Source: Limanda limanda
Lineage: Eukaryota; Chordata; Actinopteri; Pleuronectiformes; Pleuronectidae
Assembly (NCBI RefSeq): GCF_963576545.1
Contig: NC_083646.1
Location: forward strand, 25,312,527 to 25,376,526
Direction of reading: 5' to 3'
Length of the DNA stretch: 64,000 nucleotides
Each line of letters begins with the position of its first letter. Position 1 is the stretch's first letter. A program made the position numbers and the translations under genes. A model generated the notes under the pieces. It made no database searches. It was not told the DNA's origin and saw only the letters and a list, made by a program, of their open reading frames with translations. Positions 11,132-23,498 of this stretch are shown here, piece after piece.

Positions 11132-11760
11132 TGTGCTTTGTGTCAGAAAACTCTCTCAAAGTAAAATGAATATGCACAGCAAGGAAATAAAAGGGACGTG
11201 TTAATGTCACACGTCCCTAAAGAATCCACTGGCAAAACCGGCTGTCACGTGTTTCTCAATTCAATAAAAAAATAATTAAAGAACAAATCCTTGCAATCTT
11301 TTTTTCCTTACTTTCTTTTCCTCGTGTTTTCTCCTTCGGTTGTCTTGGAAGAAAACAAATATTCCTCTTTGAAATCTGGCTGAAACAAAGTCAGAAGTGT
11401 ACTGTCCCCATTACATTCAGCGTAGCTGAGAATGAACAGTCTCCGTTCTGCCGAGATGGCAATGACAGAATGGAAGAGAGGCAGTGTGTGTGAGAGAGTG
11501 CGCGCGCGAGAGAGAGAGAGGCACACTTCTCACTCCAGCTCCTCCTACTTTCTCTCTCTATTTCTTAGGAAAAAGTGGCATGGAAAATGGTTCTCACTAA
11601 AGTAAATAGTGCAGCAGGAAGTAGGACGAAATGAAAAAAGAAATGTCTGAAATAATTTGATAAAAATAAAAAGAGTACGATCCAGTGACTAAGCGACGCT
11701 ATTAAAGTGTGTGAGAGCACATGTTCTGTAGCTCTGTGACTTTTTCAGAGACGCCCACCC
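11132..11760 (-). promoter_or_regulatory. plec: probable 5' UTR and promoter region of the S10 isoform
   Basis: This is the sequence immediately upstream of the S10 ATG on the coding strand. It contains a GA/CGCG-type alternating tract at 11487-11521 and no long frame joined to the S10 exon. A start site could not be fixed, and there may be an upstream non-coding exon. The assignment is positional. Confidence 0.3.
11487..11521. repeat. GT/CG/GA simple repeat
   Basis: This is a short tract moving from GTGTGAGAGAG through GCGCGCG into GAGAGAGAG. It is about 360 bases upstream of the S10 start codon on the coding strand. Confidence 0.75.
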
Positions 11761-14700
11761 ACACACCTCCGATATACTATACACACACACCTCTAAACAC
11801 ACACAACACGACTGTCTGACACATACCCTTTGGCTAACACCCCAGCCCAATGAATGGACTGTTTTTCAAACAGATTAGTTACTGTATAACGAAGAGAGTC
11901 AACCAGTCTGCACGTACGTCCATCTTAGAAATCAACTCTCTGATCGTCTATGTAGGCTGTGGAGTACAAGGTGTCTAGTATTACACATTACTTGATCGGA
12001 TATCACTGAAGAGCTTTTACTCTACTCACAAGGCGTGGTTTTCAGATGTCGTTTCACACACACTTTGAATGTGTAGAGTCAAGGCTGGTGACATTTGAGG
12101 AGAAAGTATATGCATCAGCGCAATTATATTTGGGTCACCTTTAATAGACATCTTACAAATCTTTTTATAGACAGAAGGAGTAAAGAAAAAACTGCCATGA
12201 CACTACAAGTTAAACCCTGCAAGTTTGATATGACCCATGCTGATTGAATCTAATAGAAATAAATATTCTTGATTCTATTCATATCTGTTTGTTTGGAGGG
12301 TCTCCAGACCACCCTGGAGAGGGAGGAAATGTAGACTAATCAGTGTTTCTCATTGCAGTTCATTATAGTGATGCAACAGGCTGTAAAGCTCCCTAAACAT
12401 GTGTTGGTGCTTCAGACGGCCAACATTAGGGCTCTGTTCCTAGATTAAGCCTAGAATCTCTCTTGCACGACTATATAAAGAACTGTGCATTATAGCTAAC
12501 CTTTTCAGTCCTCTCAGGAACATGATATCAGATTACTATCCCTGGATCACTTCCCTCTCCTGTACATCTGTCTCCCTTTCGTCTCTCTGTGTCAGTGAGA
12601 GTGTCCTGTCACAGCCAGTCCAGTGACAGCCACACTGAAACCAAAACTGACCATTGCCGGACAGATAGAGCAGAGGAACACATGTTCACTCGTATAACTG
12701 GAAAGACAGAGGCCTGAAGAGTAGAGTAAGCAGACGGCACTGTGCTGGAACAAAGTGATCTAGTTGCGAAATAATGCTCGTGGTGAATGGGCAGCAATGA
12801 AAGATGCATTCCTACTGCAGTTTGAAACCGCACACACACACTATTACACATCCAAATACTGGCGGAAAAATGTTTTCTTTTCCTCTTTCACCATAGCAAC
12901 AGTCAAACGAAGTGAGTCAGGTCCGAGTGAGGCACTTATCCGCTTTCGGGGCTGTTGTGGAGCAGAAGGTAATAAATCTGTCGTCCAGGACAGCTGGACT
13001 ACACACTGTCATTCATCATGCGGCAATTTGCAAAGATCTGAAACAAACTTTTATCACATTTTCAGGCTTGTCCGGCAGCAAAACTGTAGTCTTACATTCA
13101 GTATGTGCTTAAAGAAGTTATAAACAATTTAATTTAATTATTATTATTATTATTACTATAATTTCCTTAGCAGACAGTATGTTTGGTATATTGACCTCAC
13201 TCATCACTACCGTCATAAAGCAATTCCTTTCACACAATAGTTCTTTAAGAACTAGTCAGTCTCGCAGGGGACGCCCCAGGACATGCCAGTGTGTACTCCA
13301 CCTATAGCAGAACCATCCCTCGTTACGGTATGTCACCTTAAGACGTGCAGGTAAAGTTAGTGTTTTTTTAAGAAGGCTGGGAGGAATTTTTGGAGGAGGA
13401 ACAAAGGGATATTCAGGTTCCCAGTAAGAGAAAAGCATTTCTCTGTATTACGAAACAAATGTTTTATCATTGACATGCAGCACTTTGTCTTTAGCCTGGC
13501 TCTGGAGCAGAGGCGGTCGTATAGAAGGTAGAACCCATGGATAGGAGGTCATATAAAACAACATGCAAGGAACTTATTAATACAAAAAAATACAAATAGG
13601 ATGGAAAATAGACATGCTGATCTGCTAATATGTCTCATCTGGGGTGATTTGCATCACTGTGAATGGCGCCTTTGCTCTCGTGGCTGCATATCAATGTGAT
13701 TTCATGCACTGTTTATGCACAAAGTGTTCAGTGAACTTCAAACATGCCACAGTGACCCTTACTCTGGATGGGACCCAGTCTGTTCAGTCACCCAAACATT
13801 AAATATGCCAGGGAGGTGCTGTATCAGCGGACAGAGGCATGAACATGATGTGTTTCTGCTTTTCAAACTGCTTACAGTAATTTACAACAGTTGAAAGCAG
13901 GTTTGAGTTGGCGCTAGTAATTTATTAAATTATCATTAATAAAGTCTAAGAGGAGTACTGGGATTTACATCTTTGTTTTATTCAGAATTGAAGCAAACAT
14001 TGCCGCCGTCAGCCACAGATTGGAGCACGATGTGATAATTTGAAGCAGATAAAGGTGTAATACAATGTTGGGGAACTGTCTGAACACTTTTCTGGTTTTG
14101 GAGTCGACTCCTGCCTGAAAGTTTGAGACCTCTACAAGTCTCAAAATAGACTTGTCACCACCAACTGATGGTGTCTGGCTACTGGCCCACCGTAAAGGCC
14201 TTCTGCCCTGGCGGTCTATTGGGGCTGCACACGTGCCTTCTATTCTGACATCAGATCCAAGCCACTCGAGCCACTTCCAGGGAAAGAAAAGGTCAGCAGG
14301 GTCTTTCTTACCCTCAAATGTTCAGTGCATACTTAATAAGAAGGTTAAAGAAGTCAAAACTATTGAGCAAATGACCCAGAGAATGACACATAGGCATTGT
14401 GGATTAATAACAAACTCAGTGTGAGACGATTAAAATCATTAAATTGATTTCTTTAATGTATCCTATCCCAAATCATCACTTGCACTTTTGAAATTTTTAA
14501 GAAAGTGGTCTTATTATCTGAGCCTATTTTTATGCCTTTGTGCCAACGACAGGCGTATCTGGGGAAATATGTTTATGTCTGTCCATCCATCTTCCTTTTG
14601 GGCACTTGTTCAAATTTGTTACAGAAGAAGGATCTGCTTAGAATCAAATGGTGAAAGGTCAAAGTCAATGTGACCACTACAAATTTATTTTTGAGAATTC

Positions 14701-15159
14701 TTGTGCTAATTATGTCAAACTACACTTGACACGACTTGACTCTCCGGCTCCCCCCCACCCCCTATGTGTGGGACAGCTGTGACCCCTGATGGCGCTGACA
14801 CATGTTAAAGCTCAAACACCTTCAACTGAGGAATCTGCTAAGGTTAGAGAGTTGTGAACCAGATCACGTGATCACATGGAGAAAGGAGTTTACAGTAATT
14901 ATGTTCTTATATGTACTTATTCATTTATTTAAATTGGTCAACGAAAGGAAATCAAGAAATCCTTTACATTTTCAAAATCTTTAAGTGTCTTAAAGTCTTG
15001 ATATGACAAATTAGTAACATTTTTTTCTGTAACTGACATAAGCCCGACAAACTTTACATTAAATTCAATGTGAGAATGACATTTTGTTGCACTTTTGTGC
15101 CCATGCTAAGGGTCTGTCGGACCCATGATCTATCAGACAGTTGGTTGACCATTTTGGTC
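11761..15159 (-). other. plec: intronic sequence, no gene seen
   Basis: AT-rich DNA with only short open frames. It holds an ATT triplet run at 13138-13157 and, at about 14540-14690, wording typical of old teleost repeats (an AAAGGTCAAAGTCAATGTGACC-like stretch). A donor-like site near 14306 leads back to an in-frame stop. Confidence 0.5.
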
Positions 15160-15640
15160 CAAACTTAAATATCTTCGCATTCATGGTCCCCAGAAAACAA
15201 AGTCTCTTGATTGTAGTGATCAGCTAATTTCTCCTCCAGCACCATTGGCAGTCTCTAAATGTATATTTTTATAATTTTGGTTTTAAGGTGAAATGTCTTT
15301 AATGTTGGATGAATTGCCATGAAATCTGTTATATATTCGTGGATACAACTTATTGATTTTGCTGAGCCCAAATCTTTCCTCTTGAAACACCAGTGGCTGA
15401 GATCGTCTTTGGTTTTAAGTGAAAGCATACAGGACGATTATGGTAAATGTGTTGCACACATTCCTGGTCTGTTCTTGATAAACTGTAATCAGTTTGTTAA
15501 TCCTTACACTTTTATTGTAGCACAATCATCAGGTCAAAAATTCAGAAGTGGAAAACCTGACATTCATGTCAGCTTTGGACAGAATAAACATCAGCATCAT
15601 TGTTATTATATGGATGTTAGCATGCTAATGTTAGCTTGAA
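15160..15640 (+). repeat. degenerate teleost interspersed repeat
   Basis: The stretch contains phrases I associate with a widespread fish repeat: CATTCATGGTCCCCAG near 15180, a TGGATGAATTGCCATGAAAT phrase near 15307, and a tail near 15616 with GTTAGCATGCTAATGTTAGC. Related half-units recur within it (the ATTGCCATGAAAT and AAGTGAAA/GGTGAAATGTCT phrases). It is too decayed to assign to a class. Similar tail fragments occur near 54860 and 56660. Confidence 0.55.
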
Positions 15641-17501
15641 GATCAAAACATTGCTGTGTATATTGTACAACTTGCTCCGTGAGGCAACTTTGTGATGTTG
15701 GGCTATATATAGACACTAACTTGTTGATATGTCTATTGTAACATGCTGACTGACTGTGAGGCCTTAATCCCACCCTCATTTAAACGTTATGACAACCTTG
15801 ACTGGAACCTGTTCAGTAAGAGCAGCAGTTTCAAATAGAGCTTAAATACAGAGAGCAAGTAGCCTTTGAACTGCCAGAGGCATGAAGCTGTAAGGATTAA
15901 CCCCTCGTGCAGAGCGGTCCCTGGACATGTTTGCGATGATCTAGTGGGCTTAAGGACTGATGACCAGAAGGGACCTACAGTATATGTCCAATGCAGAGAC
16001 AGAAAAACCAGAGACAGTTTCAGAAGTTGCTATAGCAAGAAAGTCTCGTAATCTGCAAACGGTCCCACCAAACACAAACCCACAGAAGTGTGCAAAACCA
16101 CAAAGTGGTCCCAGACAAAGAGGCCCTGTGTGTAAGAAGCTAGTGAACAGAGAGGGAGCGAGAGGTGTCTTTGGCATTTCCACACACTGCTGCAAAAATA
16201 AATAATCAACTGTTCTCGGAGAACTGAGGTAAAAGAAAAGAGGCAATTTATGATTGAACAAAAGTCTTTTTCTTTCTTTCCAGAGTTGAGGAGTACGAAC
16301 AATAGACACTGTTCTGAAATCAATCAAGACAATATGCAAAAGGGTTCTTGTAGCTTCGCCAACCTCAACTTTTGTTGCTTCATGAATATCTTTGGAGTTA
16401 CATAAGTCTCATTAAAGACCACTGTGGTGTAAAAAGTTTGTGTAGCTTTGTGTAAAAAGTGAGAAAGTTACCGTATATTTTAGGGAATGATTAAGCTTAA
16501 GCAACATAAAACTTGTGCTGACGTCCCAAGTAGAATCGCCTACTGTGTGGGTAGAGTAAGAAAAGCCAGCTCTTGGCTTTTGTCTCGCCAATACATGCAA
16601 AAATGCACATGGAAAATCTATAAACTGATGTGGGCTTGAGGTAAAAATGACAGGCCCTGCTTGTGTTCTCAAATCCACGAGTCACGGATCACACTGACTT
16701 CTCCTTTTCCAGAGTGGAAAGAAATGAAGTCACAGATTATGCCTCCCTTTGCCCCACTTGCCTACCAAAAATAAGCAGGAGTGCCCAAAAAGACATCATT
16801 CTTACTTACTGTCACTCTAATAAGCTTTCTGTCATGTGCTAGTCGTCGTGTCTCGATGTGACCAACCTTACAATGCCCCCTGCAGCCTCTGAGACTTGGA
16901 CAGAAGCCCAACCGTGAGGGGGTAAATGGGGCCAGACTGAAAGCGGGAGCAGTGTTGTGACAGGTTTGAAACAGCATCAACCATAGATAACCATGGAAAC
17001 TTTTCCTTAAGCTGATGCAGAAGAAGCCAAAGTTTTCATCACCCCTACTTCTCACATTTCCTCCTGCAGCATACTCTTTGCAAAGCAGAATAACATCTTG
17101 TCATTCTGATGTAAAAATAAAAGAATTTCACGTTTTAGTGCTAAATACTGCAAAAAACAGCCAGCGACTACAAAACCGCTTTGTATTGCAAACAAGTTCC
17201 AGCAGTAAAATCTGAACAGAAAATTTGAACCAGCTTTTGACTCCTCTGTTTTTTCTCTTGTGAGACCAGGAAGCCAACTCAGCTAAACAGCAGCCAGGGA
17301 TCAGAATCAGCATGCAAGAGATGGATTGCATTGTTTTGCAAGAGATCCAGGACATGCTCAACTCTCTGTTTAACTCTCTGTAGCCCACAAATGAGAACAA
17401 AATATTTGCTGTCTGAAAGTGGCCACACCTCTTTATGAAAATACTGAGAATCATTCACTCGCTGCATCCTGCCTCAGTTTGGATTTCTAAATATCCCTTA
17501 C
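15641..17501 (-). other. plec: intronic sequence, no gene seen
   Basis: Both strands show only short frames of up to about 130 codons without recognisable domains. A short hydrophobic frame with a GTAGGC donor-like end near 16770 was considered and rejected. No repeat family is recognised. Confidence 0.5.
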
Positions 17502-17571
17502 CTTTTCTCGGGCTGAGCCAGAACCGATCTCCAAGGGGATCACCTCTGTCCATGCTGTTTTGATTTGACAT
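17502..17571 (-). CDS. candidate plectin alternative first exon (unrecognised isoform)
   Basis: This minus-strand frame ends in phase 1 at a G (17502) followed by a strong GTAAGG donor, as in the four recognised plectin first exons. From the ATG at 17553 it reads MDRGDPLGDRFWLSPRK (17 codons plus one base). An in-frame ATG at 17571 would add MSNQNS. Charged and aromatic residues are mixed as in a real coding exon. I cannot match it to a named plectin isoform from memory. Chance frames ending at phase-1 donors are expected several times in 64 kb, so without transcript or cross-species data this is a candidate only. It sits 6.4 kb upstream of the S10 exon, inside the array of first exons. Confidence 0.38.
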
Positions 17572-17579
17572 ATAATACA

Positions 17580-18744
17580 AGGGCCTCAGCGCCTCTAACA
17601 GAACAGAACACCTTCCTTATGCTTCCAGTCCCAACCAAACTGCTACTACTTCGTTTTACCCTTACGAGACCTGCTGCAAGATGGGGCAAAAAAGAGAGAA
17701 GGAATGGGACCAGAGGGGTACATTCAGGGTAGGGAGGGGGTTTGTAAGAAAAGAACAAGGGGATCTTTTCATCTCTGGCCCATAAATGCAGTGGAACATC
17801 TACACTATAAATCTGCGGGCCGTGCTAGGGTGGACACATCCTCTCTGCTGCCCCGGATACCCTGCACCATGTCCCATACATTTAAAAGGGCCCACGCTTT
17901 ATTACACAAAGTTATACACTGGACGCCTTGTTCGAGATATCTCACAAATTACAGGCACAGAGATTAAGATGGATGGATGACATGGGAAAAAAAGTGAGGG
18001 CAAGAAAACAGACTGAAAACAAAGGACAAGGAGCGAGTCTGCAAAAGGCCCCATCAGGGCTTCCAAAATACACCAAACAACAGCTCTGGCTTAGTCTCTT
18101 GCATTCTTATCCTCTGGTTTACAGGGAGCAATTGAGTCTTTTATGGGTTGATAAAAACTGGTGAGCTAATCTTGAAACTGGACTCATGCAACAGCAGAAC
18201 AAAGGAGCAACAGTCCCGACATGTAGTGCTCCAATGCAAATTTCCTTTCAATTTGAAAACAACCGCCAGGTGTAATAATATGTGAAGAGCAGAGGGATCA
18301 AGTCTCAGTTTTGATCTTTTGATCAGTTCTGGCTTGTTTCTAGCAACTGTGGTTGAGTGTGAGACAAAGAGTTGAGAAATAATGTGAAGTGTTCAGGCTG
18401 ATGATTAGTAGGGCTGTCACTTTGTATTTGAATTTCAACATTAATTCTAATGTGGGTGTAAAAGTACTTCTGATTCAAAATAAACAGTCTAGAAGCACAT
18501 CAGACCGTCTGAAGTAGTTTGCCCCCTGATCCAGCAGAGGGTGATCACTATCAGCTTGACCTATTGCACACCTTCGTGACTGAGCAGTAAAGTAAGCCAG
18601 TAATGTACATTTTATTACTTTTGGGTTGTCATTTAAAATTTGTTCCAACTAAATTTTTGTAAGGACAGAGCACTAATGTGTGCTGAACTAAAATTAGAGC
18701 ATAACCCTGTTTTCACTCAACTTTGATTAGCCATTAGATCAGAC
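17580..18744 (-). other. plec: intronic sequence, no gene seen
   Basis: No supportable coding frame. Around 18410-18560 the phrase AGGGCTGTCACTTTG and a nearby CCAGCAGAGGGTGATC resemble edges of fish repeats, but no element ends can be defined. Confidence 0.45.
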
Positions 18745-19119
18745 CAAAGACTGCATATAAAGATTGACACCGCATCTCAACTTCTTCCCACTTTCCCAAA
18801 AATTAAGCCAAAACATACTGGATACGAACGCCGGCAGTAGCAATCGGTGGATGGAGCCATAGAAGCAAAGTTCTGACGATATATGCGCTTGACCAATCAT
18901 AAGTCAGCATCGAATAGCTTATTCAAACCAAAAGGCCATAAAGCATATTTGAGAAAAATGTATTTTATGTGTACTTTGACTTTATTGGGTTGGTCCATGT
19001 CCCAACTCTGAACATGGAGGAGGCAGGGTTTATGACCTATACTGAAGCCAGCCACCAGGTGGTATCAAGATGCTTTGGCTTCACTTTTCATGTCCTCCAT
19101 CATTATATACAGTCTATGG
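18745..19119. mobile_element. MITE-like element, family with CATAGACTGTATATAA ends, near full length
   Basis: About 375 bp bounded by imperfect inverted termini. The left end reads CAAAGACTGCATATAA and the right end, reverse-complemented, reads CATAGACTGTATATAA. The interior includes a phrase about an AGCCACCAGGTGG site and GCTTTGGCTTCACTTTTCATG, related to CCCCTGGTGG and GTGAAGCCAAAT in the copy at 48669. There is no coding capacity. Terminal inverted repeats without a frame fit a non-autonomous DNA transposon; the superfamily is not determined. Confidence 0.6.
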
Positions 19120-20052
19120 CTCTGACACAATAACCCAAACTTTTTCCCTTAAAACAATACTTATGTAACACATGTACATTGAAAGAGGAGCAGTTGATTT
19201 CTCTCCAGTCCATACTGCCAGGAGGACATATATTTGAATGTGGTTATACAGTAAATAATGATGAAAGAAACTAAAGCCACACACCGACACACGCTGGCTT
19301 TAGTTTTCTGACGTGGATGGATTCATTCCCTACACAGAGGTTCAGCAAAGAGCAGGAAATCTAAAAGACAGACTCTGAAGACTCACTCATATTACACTGT
19401 TTGCCCATGAGGACTGTGCACCCTAAATGTTAAGTATCAGGAATTATGAGTCATGTTTGAATATAGAAGGTGATTTCCACAAAATGGCGCCACAGTGCGG
19501 TTGGCGAGGACAGTTTAAAATGGCCGACCAGAGTGGTAGTTGTGGTGGTGCCAGCCATAAGGCGCTGGACGGTTTCAGCCGCACACAGCCTGCGATGAGT
19601 GGCTGAGCTCATGTTTGTGTGAAGAAGCAGAAACATAAAGGGGTAGAGAAAATAAAGGAAGTGTGTTGCACTATGAAACCATATCCTCAATGAAACAAAG
19701 TCACATTTTAGAATCAAACAAAAAAAACAGTTGAATATTTGCACTATGAGTCAGCGTCTGCAAGCCTCACATGGGTGTGGTCATGCTGGACTTGCGTTGC
19801 TGTGGCAACACAGCCCACACGTTAGGCAAATACCATGTGTGTCCACGGTTGAGGTCCCGGGGAGCGTGGGCATGCTGCTGCCGCTGCTGCCATGGGCAAC
19901 GGGCTATCAAACAACAAACGTGGATATGGGATCCGGACTCTGGCCTTAATGACTGCCATCGTAACCTGAAGAGACTGAGCTTTATTTTTAGACAGAGTTT
20001 CATCCTCAGGATGCCTAATGAAATGCAAACAAACACAAAACAGGTGCCTCCT
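19120..20052 (-). other. plec: intronic sequence, no gene seen
   Basis: Open frames here overlap the CA repeat that follows and encode runs of Cys-Val or His-Thr, so they are not genes. Nothing else is recognised. Confidence 0.5.
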
Positions 20053-20085
20053 CCACACACACACACACAGACACAGACACACACA

Positions 20086-20132
<47 letters not shown>
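20053..20132. repeat. CA microsatellite
   Basis: About 80 bp of CA dinucleotides with a few CAGACA interruptions in the left half. It creates artificial Cys-Val and His-Thr frames on both strands. Confidence 0.95.
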
Positions 20133-20135
<3 letters not shown>

Positions 20136-21269
20136 ATAAGGTGATTTATTATCTTCACTTCCATAAAAAACATCTGGAAAGAATGGATCGGTCACATTCT
20201 TTCTTTCCTCAGAGCAGAACGCAGAAGACAGGACTTTTAGTAAACATATTTCAGAGTTTCTCTGATGAGAAAGGGCCTGTTCTCCCACAATTTTGAATTC
20301 CAGTCACTGACAGCACTGACTCACCATCATTTATAATTGTCTAACTTTCATGAATTGGTGTCACTGAGCTGAACCACACACAAGAGGGCTCTTATTAACT
20401 CTTTGATGTGAAGTCACAACAGCTGCAGCAACGTGGAATTAAAGTTCAGGTGGTTGATCATTAGAATAAAAGCTCTGACAGATAAGATATTTTATCTTTG
20501 AGATGCACAATGTGGCGCCTGAATCGGTGTATTAACTGACGCAAGAAAACAAACTTCACTTCATTGAACCATTCATTCCGATGAGAGGCGAGGAAAGAGC
20601 ACCGTATCTGCAGCATACCAACACAAACACAGGAATGAAGTTAATCTGATTCAGCATCAACAGAGAATCTGGCATGTGAGCAACGATGCATCTGCAAAAG
20701 TACAACTTAATTTCTGATTGACTTACTGCCTGTACCAGTGTTGTCCTTGCTTTTTCTAAATTAGATTATATTCTTTGACATTACAGAACATCAGGTAACA
20801 AGTAAAATACCAGAGTTAAAAAAAACACGTACTATAAAATGTACCCAACATGTTCTTTCATGCAGCAATGAGAAAGAAAAAAAACTAGCCCGACATCAAT
20901 GTCACAAAACAACGTATGGAATGATATGGAGTGTGTGGCAGTGATTAAAACACAATGAGTCAAAGAAATGTGTCATTATGCAGGTACGGAGCCTCGCCTA
21001 GTGGGTGGAGTGAGATGTGAGAATGGATCATTCACATTATTATCTTTTTTTAAATTATGACTGTGCCCTCAATTTGTTTAAGGTGAGCTGTGTAAGAATC
21101 CAAGACATGAACGCTGGGAAACAGCAGCTCCTCTGCTGCAGGAATAATGAAAAGTTAGGTGACTGTTGTTAAGGTGCTTGTTCAATGTACAACACACTGG
21201 AAGCAGTTAACAATACAGAACACAAAGAAACAGCAGTTGATCTACGGGTTTTCGAAATCAGGGACCATG
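20133..21269 (-). other. plec: intronic sequence, no gene seen
   Basis: No supported gene or repeat. A GTGAGT donor-like site near 20324 is preceded by an in-frame stop without an ATG. Confidence 0.5.
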
Positions 21270-21596
21270 AAGGGGCCACAATTTACACAGAGGGGCCAAT
21301 TATTAGGATCCAACCTCCATGCACAATTCCTGATTTTGTGAGGTGCACATTTAAGTCATTCCTATTTTCACTGTTAGCTCTAAAGCTTCAGGCAAATGAA
21401 AACTGCTTTCTTCAATAAAGCTTCAACATCCTTAACATATTAGCATATTTATTGTTAATATTCTTAGTAAGATACTACTTTATTAAAAAAAATAAAATAA
21501 ATGACAGCCTGACTGACAGGACAGGAGCACTAAAGGGGCCAATCAAATTTCAGCTGGGGTCAGTCCACCCTGGGCCAGCCCCTGGATACGCCCCTG
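21270..21596. mobile_element. remnant of a non-autonomous DNA transposon-like repeat
   Basis: It begins with repeated GGGGCC phrases (AAGGGGCCACAATT, GAGGGGCCAATTATT) and ends with GGCCAGCCCCTGGATACGCC followed by CCTG. That end resembles the GTATCCAGGGGCTGG termini of a repeat common in spiny-rayed fish. The part with ATGACAGCCTGACTGACAGG and AAGGGGCCAATCAAATTTCAG is typical of that family as I remember it. There is no coding capacity and the termini are not cleanly paired. Confidence 0.5.
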
Positions 21597-23371
21597 ATAT
21601 ACTATAAGAATCTTTGTGTGTTTACCTTAGTCTCACCTTGTTAGAAATGTCCTAAAAGATAATCTTATTTCATATAGGGCATTCATGGACTGCCCTACCA
21701 ACAGTGTCCTCACTGTTGCAGTGGATAGCATTTCACTTTCCTCTTTACTTCCTCTGGATTTGCTCCGCATCCTGTTTTCCACTGTGACACCTACTGTAAA
21801 ACTGCAGCTTTCAAACAATGGACAGGCTTCCCTTCCCAAACTGTCATGAAAAACAGTGAGCAGGAGCCTGCTCCAGTACTGAACCATGTGAATTAATTCA
21901 CAGCACATGAGTGCAGCAACAAAAAAGGGCTCCTGCATGAAATCATAAGGAGGTAACAATCAGTTTGCACTACAGGGCGTGTGGCCCCTGTTGGGACAAA
22001 ACAGCAGAATAACTTCAGTCGACACAAGATCAGGTTACTCCCACAGCAGCTCTGAGACCTGCATTATGTTTTTGCAGCCTCCCTTCATGGTGCAGTCTTA
22101 GAAACAAAACCACACCATTAGCTTCTAAAACGAGTTTACTGCAATGGATCCGCATGTGCAGCTAAAAAGGTGTGGGGCCTCCTTTGTTGCTTGCACAGAA
22201 AACTGTATGAACAGTACACTCCTGTGGTAAAACTGAAGCTAGCAAGCTATGAGTGTTTCCTTGGAATACACAGCAAGAGAAGTGTGCATAAAGCGAGTAT
22301 CAAATGTCGGCAATGACCTTAGGAGAGAAATGCAAACCAGCTCAATCACCTGGAAAATTTGACTCTCTCTGTAAAGCAGCCAGAGCAACAATGTGAGATA
22401 TGACCAGGACTCTGCAAGAGAATATATTCACCCCAAGGGGATGAAATGTGAACCAGTGAGCACTGGAGACGCTACGGCAGAGATAGAGATGTGATATTGA
22501 AATGTTATCACTCATATGAACATCACCGGCAAAACGTTCTGATGTGACGAACACACACACACACACACACGTTCTTGGCATTTTTTCTTTATGACTAAAG
22601 TTCAAACTAACTGAAGAATCATTGTTTGCCTGCTCTTCAAACACACTCCCGCACATTAATTTCAAAAACTTCTGATTTTAATTCTCCTCATATCATTTTC
22701 CCTCTACAGTTTATGTAAAGCCAACTATGACATAAACAGACATTTAACAGAGATCCAATGTCACTGTGACTAAATAATAGACCATGGTTTTCATGACACC
22801 TTCAGCTACGACAACACTAAGAGCGAAGCAGTGAAGTGACCTGTTCCACAAAAGATGCCAGACTACACCTAAGTGTTACAGCCCATTCGTAGGTTTATCA
22901 TGGCCACTGTAAAACATTCCAGATGTAGTTCAGAGGAAAAAGATGGCCTGCAAGGGCAGGTCCTGACCCAACCCTCCAGACTCATGAGAACTGAAACTTT
23001 TAAAGCTGCATAAAAACTGTCCTTAAGAAAGTGACTGTGTAACAAAGCATACATCTGTCAGTGAAGTAATAAGACACGTTTGTCAATGCATGTGACACTT
23101 AAGCACTTTGAATAATTTGGTTTCCAGCTCAAGTTGACTAAGGTCATGCCTAAAACATGAAGGGTTTAATTCAGGTAATGGTAAAAAATGAGAAAACCAA
23201 GAAGCAAACACGTCTTGGACATCATAAAGAATTAAACATGTATTTTTCTGTGTGTAATGGTAATCCCCAGTTGTATTAATTAAATCAGAGTACTTATTGG
23301 CCGGAAGCTTCAGATGTTCCAGACCATCCTCGGTGACAGAGAAACAACAGCAGAGATGAAGAGACACTCAC
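21597..23371 (-). other. plec: intronic sequence, no gene seen
   Basis: Contains a short CA tract at 22552-22570. Frames of about 107-108 codons at 21633-21959 and 22342-22665 on the minus strand have no recognisable domain. A GTGAGA donor-like site near 21634 reads back to a stop in phase 1. Confidence 0.5.
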
Positions 23372-23498
23372 CTGCAAAACAAAGAGAGACACAAAGTATT
23401 AGTACAATCAGAGCTGTGGGGAAGAATAAACATATGTAAGCTACAAGATACAACCCGATTATATTTATTAAAGGAAAGAATGTAAGGATGAAATTCAT
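23372..23498 (-). CDS. weak candidate plectin first exon with hydrophobic leader
   Basis: A minus-strand frame of 42 codons plus one base runs from ATG at 23498 to a G at 23372 followed by a strong GTGAGT donor, giving the same phase as the recognised plectin first exons. The peptide is almost wholly hydrophobic (MNFILTFFPLINIIGLYLVA, then a second segment with ALIVLILCVSLCFA), which would make two membrane-spanning stretches. Mammalian plectin 1b has a hydrophobic N-terminal leader that anchors it to mitochondria, but I see no residue-level match. T-rich DNA often gives such peptides by chance, and the pyrimidine run ending TTTTGCAG before the donor also looks like a splice acceptor. Treat it as speculative. 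Confidence 0.15.

Noticed and set aside
16767..16802. Hydrophobic phase-1 frame MMSFWALLLIF before GTAGGC
   Set aside because: T-rich DNA gives such peptides by chance, the donor is modest, and no promoter-like composition is nearby.
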